DNA from: Defluviitaleaceae bacterium
GTDB taxonomy: Bacteria; Bacillota; Clostridia; Lachnospirales; WQUN01
DNA: 5,339 nt
Reading direction: 5' to 3'
Assembly (NCBI GenBank): GCA_009783395.1
Contig: WRHA01000255.1
Span: 1 to 5,339 of the forward strand
Shown here piece by piece: positions 1-4,721 of this stretch. Below the pieces are notes generated by a model. The model was not told the DNA's origin, did no database searches, and worked only from the letters and a program-made list of their open reading frames with translations. Numbering within the stretch: position 1 is the first letter of the stretch; every line of letters begins with the position of its first letter. A program made the translations under genes and the position numbers.

Positions 1-2
1 TG

Positions 3-488
3 CCCGTTCTGAAATCCCATATGCTTTTCCAGCAAACAGGCGCGGTAAAAGGCTACATGGGCGTTGTGTCCGACCGCCTTACACAGCGGCGTTCGCACAA
101 TAGCGTAGGCACGGGCGGCATGGGTACGCTGATGGTCTACACCCGAATGCCTGTGCTGAATATCATGGATATGATTTGGGTCGGGCCGGACAGAGGTCCT
201 GCAAGCAGCTACACTTCCGCCGTGGAAGTGAACATGATTGCCGCGTCAACAGACCCGGTTGCGCTGGACATTTGGACAACGGTTCACGTTCTGATTCCCG
301 AAGCGGAGCAAATTCCCGGAGGCCGCGCCGCCGCAATGAATCCCGAGCTTGACGAACCCGGCACATTTGGGCATTGGCTGCGGCTTTCGCTATATGAAAT
401 GCTTGCGGCGGGCTACAATTTCACCATGGACGAAGATGAAATGTTGGTGGTGCGGGGGGCAAACGAGCCGACCGCAACCGACGGTTGA
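3..488 (+). CDS. DUF362 domain-containing protein, C-terminal part (5' truncated by window edge)
   Basis: The frame is open from the first bases, so the gene starts outside the window; 161 residues are visible. The internal ATG at 21 is not taken as the start because the codons before it read PVLKSH, the typical PVLKSH/T block of DUF362 proteins, followed by the expected 'TGAVKGYMG' stretch (family form 'TGALKNLMG'). Further on come 'PVLNIMDMIWVGPDRGP' and 'NMIAASTDPVALDIWTT', which match the family's C-terminal blocks (conserved Asp in the DPVALD segment). DUF362 proteins are of unknown biochemical role; some members also carry 4Fe-4S ferredoxin-like cysteine motifs, but no such cysteines occur in the visible part. 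The gene ends with a short acidic, Thr/Ala-rich tail. It is G+C-rich compared with the genes at the right end of the window. The next gene on the same strand starts 73 bp later, with its own promoter-like sequence, so co-transcription is uncertain. Family call fairly sure; function unknown. Confidence 0.8.
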   Translation, partial: PVLKSHMLFQQTGAVKGYMGVVSDRLTQRRSHNSVGTGGMGTLMVYTRMPVLNIMDMIWVGPDRGPASSYTSAVEVNMIAASTDPVALDIWTTVHVLIPEAEQIPGGRAAAMNPELDEPGTFGHWLRLSLYEMLAAGYNFTMDEDEMLVVRGANEPTATDG

Positions 489-500
489 CAAAATGTAAAC
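484..500. promoter_or_regulatory. Imperfect dyad GTTGACA-aaa-TGTAAAC, possible operator
   Basis: The two 7-bp arms (484-490 and 494-500) match as inverted repeats at 6 of 7 positions around a 3-bp centre. The site overlaps the stop codon of the DUF362 gene and lies just upstream of the candidate promoter for the XRE-like chimeric ORF. Such dyads are usual for dimeric helix-turn-helix repressors, but no direct evidence of binding exists. Confidence 0.25.
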
Positions 501-509
501 TTTGATTGG

Positions 510-538
510 TTGCCGAAAAATTCCGGATGTCGTATGCT
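510..538 (+). promoter_or_regulatory. Candidate promoter of the XRE::VOC chimera / zinc-ribbon unit
   Basis: TTGCCG (510-515) and TATGCT (533-538) are separated by exactly 17 bp, each matching the sigma-A consensus at 4 of 6 positions. Start of transcription would be near 545, only about 17 nt before the TTG start codon. The -10 box lies in the centre of a perfect short dyad, GTCG-TATGCT-CGAC (529-542), a place where a repressor could block it; autoregulation by an ancestral XRE protein is an inference. Confidence 0.4.
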
Positions 539-561
539 CGACGGCATGGAGGTGAAAAAAA

Positions 562-837
562 TTGGATATTGGCCGCAGAGTTCAGACACTCAGAATACAA
601 AGCGGTTTATCCCAAGAAGCCCATCTTTCCGGTCACGATTACAGCGGATGCGGCGACCATAAATTCGCTTTGAATTTTTGGATTGCCGACCTTTTTGCGG
701 AATTTGAGCGCGTAAGAAGCCTAAGCATCGGGCGGATGACAGAAATAATCCAAGCCAACCCAAATTATTATTTTTTTAATGTCTATGACCCTGATGGAAA
801 TGTCATAGAAATCACAGGCCATTATAAAGGAGAATGA
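562..837 (+). pseudogene. Chimeric ORF: XRE HTH N-terminus fused to C-terminal half of a VOC/glyoxalase protein
   Basis: The 91-residue frame begins at TTG 562 behind a strong site GGAGGTG (548-554, 7 nt spacing). Residues 1-20 (MDIGRRVQTLRIQSGLSQEA) are the typical opening of an XRE-family helix-turn-helix regulator: helix 1 plus the start of helix 2. The rest of that domain is missing. From about residue 21 the protein reads as the second beta-alpha-beta-beta-beta module of the VOC superfamily, ending in 'YFFNVYDPDGNVIEITGHY', whose DPDGNVIE block carries the usual metal-ligand Glu of glyoxalase/bleomycin-resistance folds. The first VOC module (about 55 residues) is also absent. The likeliest reading is an in-frame deletion or recombination that joined two former genes near 619-625, leaving an expressed-looking remnant. 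Its last bases overlap the next gene. A functional small half-VOC protein that dimerises cannot be excluded. The two homology halves are fairly clear; the pseudogene label is a judgement. Confidence 0.65.
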
Positions 838-839
838 AA

Positions 840-1094
840 ATGACACCTCTTTGCCAAAGCTGCGCCATGCCAATGGACGCACCCGAAAAATTCGGTCTCG
901 AAGCCGACGGAAAACAAAATGACGACTACTGTTGTCATTGTTGGAAAAACGGAAAATTTGCCTATGAGTCAACCTTGGAGCAGGCCGTTGAAAACAACAT
1001 ACCTTGGTGGAAGGAAGACGGCGATAAAAGCGATGACGAAGCAAGATCGCGCATTATGAAAGTTTTTCCGACCTTGAAACGTTGGGCAAAATAG
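840..1094 (+). CDS. Small putative zinc-ribbon protein (PF12674-like)
   Basis: 84 residues. The pattern CQSCAMPM (Cys5, Cys8), then 'FGLEADGKQNDDYCCHC' (Cys31, Cys32, Cys34) matches the Zn_ribbon_2 family ('CQSCGMPM ... GTEADGS ... DYCKYCY'), and the C-terminal 'RIMKVFPTLKRWAK' matches the ending 'FFPTLKRWK' usual in these proteins. The cysteines probably bind one zinc ion; the cellular role is not known. The start at 840 was chosen because AAGGAG (827-832) is 7 nt before it; the ATG at 834, which would add two residues, is only 1 nt from that site. The ribosome-binding site lies inside the upstream chimeric ORF, whose TGA stop at 835-837 is just before the start, so the two are probably translationally coupled. 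The gene converges with the GTPase gene, with 30 bp between stop codons and no evident terminator hairpin. Confidence 0.8.
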   Translation: MTPLCQSCAMPMDAPEKFGLEADGKQNDDYCCHCWKNGKFAYESTLEQAVENNIPWWKEDGDKSDDEARSRIMKVFPTLKRWAK

Positions 1095-1124
1095 GCGTTA
1101 CAGGCGACCTCCGAAAACCCTTAA

Positions 1125-3071
1125 CTACAAAGCCCCGCGTTTATGCAAAATCCACTTATCCCTATCAAGCGGGTCTATGTCCCTTCGAGCGGCGGTTGTG
1201 CCAAGTTCGAGGGGGCATTCTTTGTATCCGTAAAAATCGGAATTGAGTGTGCCGCGCCCTGAAGTCAGCGAGGCAAACCGCACGAAATAATCCACTGAAG
1301 CCGCAACGGGAACAATCGCTTCCATTTCAACCTTGCCGCCCGACATAACGGGATTGTCGAAATCTCCGCGCATTTCAATAATATCGCCGATTAGTCTTCC
1401 GGAGAGAGTTTCGTCCGCGACAAGTTTCAGCTTAACCAGCGGCTCAAGCAGAATCGGCTCGGCATCTTCCAGTGCCCTCATCACGGCGATTGGCGTTGCG
1501 AGAAAAAAATCCAGCGGGTGCGTGTGGAATTTATGGTCTTGCCCGTCGATTAGCGTAATTTTCAAGTCCGTTGCTTCCCAGCCAAGCCGCCCTTGTTTCA
1601 ATGCTTCGGCGACGGCAGTTTCAACGTGATTGCGATATTGACGGCGCAAAACGCTTTCCCCGATTGAGCATTCGTACATATAGCCGCTTCCTCGCGGCAA
1701 TGGATCGGCTTGCAACTTCACAACCGCCCAGCACGGTTTCGGCATTGTGTATCGCTCCAAGCCGATTCCGCGCCGCGTTATCGTTTCCTTATAAATGACC
1801 GACGGCGGCGAAAACGTAACCGCAAGCCCATATCGTTCCAAAAATAAATACTGCAAAATTTCGATTTGAATTTTTCCCATAACGCGGATTACAAGCTCGC
1901 GCAAATCGGCGTTCCAAGTGTAGTCCATAAGCGGGTCTTCGTCGGATAATTCGGACACGGCCTGCAATAACTCGCGCTCTTTTCCATCCGCGCCGAAAAT
2001 TTTCACCATAAACAGCGGCTCGGATATGCGGATGTTTTTTTGCTCGAATGCTTGTCCAACCATATCGCCGACTTTTGCCCGCGCCAAACCGCAAACGGCG
2101 GCAATTTCATTCCCGCGAATTACGCCGGTGTCCTCGCGTTTCGCGCCGGAAACCTTGTGGATTTGCGTGATTTTTTCGGCGAATTGTTCCGCTTCGCCGT
2201 GGGATGGGCGAAAAATATTCACCGCGTCGCGATTTTTTAGCGTGCCTTCAAACAGTCGAATATGCGCGATTTTCCCCAATGCCTTGTCATGCTCAATTTT
2301 GTAGATCGTCCCGACCGGCGCACCCTCGGGCAGAAGCGGTTTGGACGGCAAAAAAGCCTTGATTGCGAGGGTAAAGGCATCAATTCCGACAGACATAGCC
2401 GCCGCGCCGTAAACAAGCGGAAATGCAAGACACTCCCGCGTTTGCCGCACCAACGCGGTTTTTATTTCCTGCGGCGATAATTTTTCGTTTTGCAAATATT
2501 TTTCGGCAAGAGCGGAGTCGTTTTCGCATAATTCCAAAATGCCGTCCTCTGAAATGTCGCAGTTTTCTACGGAAACTTCCGCGCTTCCCGCGTTCACGCA
2601 ACGATTTACGGGAATTATCACGGGCGAAAATTCCTTTTGCAACGCCGCCAAAACCGCTTCCGGCTCGCAACCCATTCGGTCAACTTTATTCAAAAAAATA
2701 ATCGTGGGGAGATTTATTTCGCGCAGCGCACGCCAAAGCCGTTCCGTTTGCGATTGAATCCCCTCCGCCGCAGACACAATTAACACCGCGCCGTCCAAAA
2801 CCGCAAGGGTTCGCTCAACTTCGCCGGAAAAATCCATATGCCCGGGCGTGTCAATCATGCGAATTTGCACATCGCCCGCGTCAATTTCCACGGAGGCGGA
2901 AGTCACCGAAATTCCGCGCTCGCGCTCAATAGCAAGAAAATCCGTTTGCGTGTCGCCTTTATCAACCGAACCGAGCGTCCGCAGGTTTCCCGAATGAAAA
3001 AGCATTTGCTCTACGGTTGTTGTTTTTCCCGCGTCCACATGGGCAAGCAAACCCAAATTTATTATTTGCAT
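1125..3071 (-). CDS. Tet(M)/Tet(O)-type ribosomal protection GTPase (EF-G-like)
   Basis: 648 residues from the chosen start, near the 639-640 of Tet(M)/Tet(O). The start MQIINLGLLAHVDAGKTT aligns with the Tet(M) N-terminus MKIINIGVLAHVDAGKTT, and AGAGGTG lies about 4 nt upstream (3076-3082). The GTPase domain shows G1 AHVDAGKTT (10-18), switch I RGISVT (52-57), G3 DTPGHMDF (74-81), G4 NKVD (128-131) and a G5-like YGAAA (221-225); EF-G-like domains II to V follow. The C-terminal extension (about 614-648, ending GYKECPLELGTT...KWILHKRGAL) is of the kind found in ribosomal-protection proteins. These cytosolic proteins bind the 70S A-site region and, in characterised members, dislodge tetracycline using the domain IV loops. 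Here the loop that reads YSPVSTPADF in Tet(M) reads HKFHTHPLDF (513-522), so tetracycline action is not assured; it may protect against another ligand or have a housekeeping role. No frameshift is seen. Single gene on its strand. Confidence 0.85.
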   Translation of the reverse strand: MQIINLGLLAHVDAGKTTTVEQMLFHSGNLRTLGSVDKGDTQTDFLAIERERGISVTSASVEIDAGDVQIRMIDTPGHMDFSGEVERTLAVLDGAVLIVSAAEGIQSQTERLWRALREINLPTIIFLNKVDRMGCEPEAVLAALQKEFSPVIIPVNRCVNAGSAEVSVENCDISEDGILELCENDSALAEKYLQNEKLSPQEIKTALVRQTRECLAFPLVYGAAAMSVGIDAFTLAIKAFLPSKPLLPEGAPVGTIYKIEHDKALGKIAHIRLFEGTLKNRDAVNIFRPSHGEAEQFAEKITQIHKVSGAKREDTGVIRGNEIAAVCGLARAKVGDMVGQAFEQKNIRISEPLFMVKIFGADGKERELLQAVSELSDEDPLMDYTWNADLRELVIRVMGKIQIEILQYLFLERYGLAVTFSPPSVIYKETITRRGIGLERYTMPKPCWAVVKLQADPLPRGSGYMYECSIGESVLRRQYRNHVETAVAEALKQGRLGWEATDLKITLIDGQDHKFHTHPLDFFLATPIAVMRALEDAEPILLEPLVKLKLVADETLSGRLIGDIIEMRGDFDNPVMSGGKVEMEAIVPVAASVDYFVRFASLTSGRGTLNSDFYGYKECPLELGTTAARRDIDPLDRDKWILHKRGAL

Positions 3072-3096
3072 TGCACACCTCTCAAATCTGCCTGAG

Positions 3097-3117
3097 AATA
3101 ACCGGCATACGGTCATT
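3097..3117. promoter_or_regulatory. Hairpin in the leader of the ribosomal-protection GTPase gene
   Basis: On the minus strand AAUGACCG and CGGUUAUU can pair over 8 positions (one G-U) around a 5-nt UAUGC loop. The hairpin ends about 25 nt before the GTPase start codon. No uridine run follows it, so it does not look like a simple terminator; it could be part of a leader attenuation device, known for tet(M) and other antibiotic-resistance genes, or a DNA-binding dyad. It could also be chance. Confidence 0.3.
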
Positions 3118-3131
3118 ATGGAGGTTTTTTC

Positions 3132-3160
3132 TTGTAGCATTATCCGCACACCGTTACAAT
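3132..3160 (+). promoter_or_regulatory. Promoter of the cyclase-family gene
   Basis: TTGTAG (3132-3137) and TACAAT (3155-3160) are exactly 17 bp apart, with 4 of 6 and 5 of 6 consensus matches. Transcription would start near 3167, giving a leader of about 32 nt before the ATG at 3199 and excluding the in-frame TTG at 3181 as a comfortable start. It lies within the upstream leader of the divergent GTPase gene; no equally good promoter is visible for that gene. Confidence 0.6.
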
Positions 3161-3198
3161 AAAGAGTAGTTGCAAACTTATTGACGGGAGCAATATTC

Positions 3199-3834
3199 AT
3201 GAAAATTTATGATATTACCGCAGAAATTTCTTCTGCACTACCATTTTACAGCGAAAATGACCCATTCAAATTTGACCGGGTATTACGTCTCGAAAACGGC
3301 GACGCTTGCAATCTTTCCCGCGTAACAATGTCCGTACATACGGGAACCCACGCGGATACGCCCCTGCACTTTATCGAAAACGGTGCGGCGTGCGATGAAA
3401 TTCCATTGGAGCATTTTTACGGCAAGGCAAAATTATTTCGCCTGTGCCATAAAGAACCTCGAAATATCTCAAAGGATGACCTGCTGCCACTGGATATTCA
3501 AGCAGATGACATAATTCTCTTAGATACAGGGCAGTCGTGCAACATGAGCAAGCCGCTGAAAAAAGACTACACCGCACTTTCCACCTGCGCGGCGAAATTT
3601 TTGGCGGAAAAGAAAATAAAAACCGTAGGACTGGATTATATTTCGGCAGACACATACAATGCCGAAGGCTTTCCGGTGCATCATATTTTACTTGGGAACG
3701 GAATCGCCATTCTGGAAGGCTTAGTTTTGCAAAATGTCCCCGAGGGTGAGTATGAAATTTCCGCATTGCCGCTGAAATTCAAGGGCGGCGAAGGCAGTCC
3801 GGTTCGTGCAATACTTGTTGCGCGTCATGGATAA
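3199..3834 (+). CDS. Cyclase-family metal-dependent hydrolase, kynurenine formamidase-like
   Basis: 211 residues, a normal full length for the cyclase family (PF04199). It carries the metal-binding signature HTGTHADTPLHF (47-58), giving His47, His51 and Asp53 as expected ligands, then His161 in 'GFPVHHILL' and Glu173 in 'AILEGLVL', the spacing known from KynB-type formamidases; His58 is the probable catalytic histidine. Members hydrolyse amides or esters such as N-formylkynurenine, isatin or other small cyclic compounds, in the cytosol. No kyn or tryptophan-degradation genes lie next to it, so the substrate cannot be named, and the symbol kynB is not used. ATG 3199 was chosen for GGGAG at 3186-3190 (8 nt spacing) and because family members begin just before the 'YDIT' strand. 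The gene stands alone, divergent from the GTPase gene and convergent with the XRE gene. No signs of damage. Confidence 0.85.
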   Translation: MKIYDITAEISSALPFYSENDPFKFDRVLRLENGDACNLSRVTMSVHTGTHADTPLHFIENGAACDEIPLEHFYGKAKLFRLCHKEPRNISKDDLLPLDIQADDIILLDTGQSCNMSKPLKKDYTALSTCAAKFLAEKKIKTVGLDYISADTYNAEGFPVHHILLGNGIAILEGLVLQNVPEGEYEISALPLKFKGGEGSPVRAILVARHG

Positions 3835-3837
3835 AGG

Positions 3838-3857
3838 GTCGCAAGGTTTTTTGCGAC
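3838..3857. terminator. Perfect hairpin in the convergent cyclase/XRE intergenic gap
   Basis: GTCGCAA (3838-3844) and TTGCGAC (3851-3857) form a 7-bp perfect stem with a GGTTTT loop, starting 3 bp after the cyclase stop codon. The position suits a transcription terminator, but no T-run follows on either strand; the T-rich stretch is in the loop and the 3' arm. It could act as an RNA 3'-end stabiliser or a weak terminator. Confidence 0.4.
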
Positions 3858-3870
3858 AAAGCAGTGCGGC

Positions 3871-3892
3871 AAAAAGACAAGCCCAAACAGGC
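3871..3892 (-). terminator. Weak candidate terminator for the XRE gene
   Basis: Reading the minus strand, GCCU and GGGC pair over 4 positions (one G-U) around a 4-nt loop (3881-3892), followed by UUGUCUUUUU (3880-3871). The short stem makes this a low-grade intrinsic terminator. It lies 27 bp past the XRE stop codon. Confidence 0.25.
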
Positions 3893-3918
3893 AAGTTATT
3901 TCCGGACAGTTCCTTAGC

Positions 3919-4260
3919 TCATTTCGACATACTCTGCAGGGCTTGCTTTGCGGAACGTGCTACCGCCAACATAATACTCGCTTCCTGCGGAGTAGCACCT
4001 TCAAAGCATTCAGCCACGGCAACGGACATTTGCGGTGTTGGTTGGGTTAATGTGTCGTATAAAATTCGGTCGGTGGTCACTTCAAGTGCTTCACAAATTT
4101 TCAACAGCGCAGGAAGAGATACAGGGCTTGACCCGATTTCTACGTGGCTGATGTGGTTCGACGACAGGTCAGTCTTTTCCGCAAGCGCGTCTTGCGTTAA
4201 GCCGCGCAAATGCCGAACTTCTCGGATATTTCGCCCAATCCGCTTATAATCAATAACCAT
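3919..4260 (-). CDS. XRE-family helix-turn-helix transcriptional regulator
   Basis: 113 residues. Residues about 7-64 form a Cro/C1-type helix-turn-helix domain: 'IGRNIREVRHLRGLTQDALAEKTDLSSNHISHVEIGSSPVSLPALLKICEALEV', with helix 2 at TQDALAEKT, the recognition helix at SSNHISHVE and the usual 'SLPALLKICEALEV' closing helix. The C-terminal ~45 residues have no recognised domain, contain a likely helix (about 90-110), and may serve dimerisation. The start ATG (4258-4260) has GGAGGG 9 nt upstream (4270-4275). The gene is divergent from the BlaI-like repressor with 132 bp between start codons; the two transcription starts probably overlap, so it may control itself and the BlaI/M56 pair. It is unlike the XRE fragment at 562 in sequence, so the two are not recent duplicates. 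It ends convergently with the cyclase gene. Family call sure, target unknown. Confidence 0.88.
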   Translation of the reverse strand: MVIDYKRIGRNIREVRHLRGLTQDALAEKTDLSSNHISHVEIGSSPVSLPALLKICEALEVTTDRILYDTLTQPTPQMSVAVAECFEGATPQEASIMLAVARSAKQALQSMSK

Positions 4261-4264
4261 AATG

Positions 4265-4305
4265 AGTATCCCTCCACGAGCAATACTTGCCTAGTAAAGG
4301 ATACT
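4265..4305. repeat. Repeated AGTAT/ATACT half-sites between the XRE and blaI-like genes
   Basis: AGTATCC (4265-4271) is the exact inverted copy of GGATACT (4299-4305), 27 bp apart. A third partial copy, ATACTT (4283-4288), is a direct repeat of 4301-4306, spaced 18 bp. The outer left arm overlaps the XRE ribosome-binding site and the right arm overlaps the blaI promoter spacer. This arrangement could let a dimeric regulator bind both ends; this is an inference from spacing. Confidence 0.35.
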
Positions 4306-4315
4306 TATGTATAAT
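4287..4315 (+). promoter_or_regulatory. Promoter of the BlaI-like / M56 operon
   Basis: TTGCCT (4287-4292) and a perfect TATAAT (4310-4315) are separated by 17 bp. Transcription would start near 4322, giving a leader of about 70 nt to the ATG at 4393. The -10 box is overlapped by the BlaI-like dyad at 4301-4312. Confidence 0.65.
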
Positions 4316-4325
4316 CGTTCGTGAA
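4298..4325 (-). promoter_or_regulatory. Candidate promoter of the XRE gene, overlapping the blaI promoter
   Basis: On the minus strand TTCACG (4325-4320) and TATCCT (4303-4298) are 16 bp apart, each with 4 of 6 consensus matches. If real, it shares DNA with the -10 box of the divergent promoter, so the two genes would compete for polymerase. Weaker than the plus-strand promoter. Confidence 0.3.
4301..4312. promoter_or_regulatory. BlaI/MecI-type operator-like dyad
   Basis: ATAC-TTAT-GTAT is a dyad with perfect 4-bp arms. Its core TACTTATGTA (4302-4311) differs by one base from TACATATGTA, the TACA-N2-TGTA type core bound by BlaI and MecI repressors. It sits on the -10 box of the promoter that would drive the BlaI-like gene, the expected place for autorepression. 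Confidence 0.5.
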
Positions 4326-4327
4326 CG
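4316..4327. promoter_or_regulatory. Short dyad CGTTC-GT-GAACG at the predicted blaI transcription start
   Basis: Two perfect 5-bp arms flank a 2-bp centre, placed directly after the -10 box and spanning the expected start site. It also covers the candidate -35 box of the divergent XRE gene. It could be a second operator, possibly for the XRE protein; its sequence is unlike the BlaI-type dyad next to it. Confidence 0.3.
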
Positions 4328-4392
4328 GCGATAATCGGCAGAATAGCCGAACACAGGCATCTTTGTTGCGATTTTTACTGGTGGTGAGTGAA

Positions 4393-4716
4393 ATGCGCCT
4401 AACGACCAAAGAACTTGAAATAATGGCTGTGCTTTGGGGTAGCAAAATACCAATGACAGCTACCGAAATTGTTGATGCTTCAAATAATCGAACATGGAAA
4501 GAAAATTCGATATATATCATCATGAACACGTTAATTAAAAAGGGCGCGGTTATTTTATCTCGCCATAAACCCACTGGTACAAACAGCGCAAGAGCATATA
4601 AAACGGCACTTACTTCAGAGGAATACACTGCCCGGTACATAGGCAGCGTAAAGGAAGGCGGAGTCCACATAAATATTGATGAACTTATAAAATGCCTTAA
4701 ATCAAAGGAAGTATAA
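4393..4716 (+). CDS. BlaI/MecI/CopY-family winged-helix repressor
   Basis: 107 residues from the chosen start, slightly shorter than BlaI/MecI (about 123-126). The N-terminal two-thirds match the penicillinase-repressor winged helix: 'LTTKELEIMAVLWGSKIPMTATEIVDAS' (3-30), then the recognition region 'TWKENSIYIIMNTLIKKGAV' (34-53) and a wing with Arg and Tyr (to about 70). The C-terminal part (about 74-107) corresponds to the dimerisation and protease-cleavage region, with no obvious Asn-Phe site as in BlaI. An in-frame GTG at 4321 would give 131 residues, but it lies at the predicted transcription start and lacks a ribosome-binding site, whereas GGTGGTGA at 4380-4387 is 5 nt before the ATG at 4393. 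The stop is 5 bp before the M56 gene, so the two form an operon. It probably represses its own promoter until the M56 sensor or a partner inactivates it. The inducing signal is unknown; genes downstream of the window would tell. Confidence 0.85.
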   Translation: MRLTTKELEIMAVLWGSKIPMTATEIVDASNNRTWKENSIYIIMNTLIKKGAVILSRHKPTGTNSARAYKTALTSEEYTARYIGSVKEGGVHINIDELIKCLKSKEV

Positions 4717-4721
4717 CGAGT

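Noticed and set aside
485..490. Perfect TTGACA as a -35 box
   Set aside because: No -10-like hexamer lies 16-18 bp downstream (508-514 reads GGTTGCC). It is more likely one arm of the dyad at 484-500; the better promoter is 510-538.
834..839. ATG at 834 as the start of the zinc-ribbon gene
   Set aside because: It is only 1 nt after AAGGAG; the ATG at 840 has a normal 7-nt spacing and gives the family-like N-terminus.
721..1044. 107-residue minus-strand reading frame opposite the VOC fragment and zinc-ribbon gene
   Set aside because: Arg/Phe-rich product with no motif, antisense to two frames with strong family matches.
1095..1124. Terminator between the convergent zinc-ribbon and GTPase genes
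   Set aside because: Only 30 bp, with no stable stem followed by a T-run on either strand.
1333..3095. Several 60-100 residue open frames on either strand inside the GTPase gene
   Set aside because: The GTPase frame is continuous and carries all expected motifs; these frames are Arg/Ser-rich shadows typical of codon bias.
3181..3198. TTG 3181 as start of the cyclase-family protein
   Set aside because: The GGGAG site lies inside this extension and serves the ATG at 3199, where homologues begin.
3806..4249. 147-residue plus-strand reading frame opposite the XRE gene
   Set aside because: It is antisense to a well-supported HTH protein and its product is low-complexity Ser/Arg/Ala-rich without motifs.
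4321..4392. GTG 4321 as start of the BlaI-like protein (24 extra residues)
   Set aside because: It coincides with the predicted transcription start, has no ribosome-binding site, and the extra residues do not match the repressor family.
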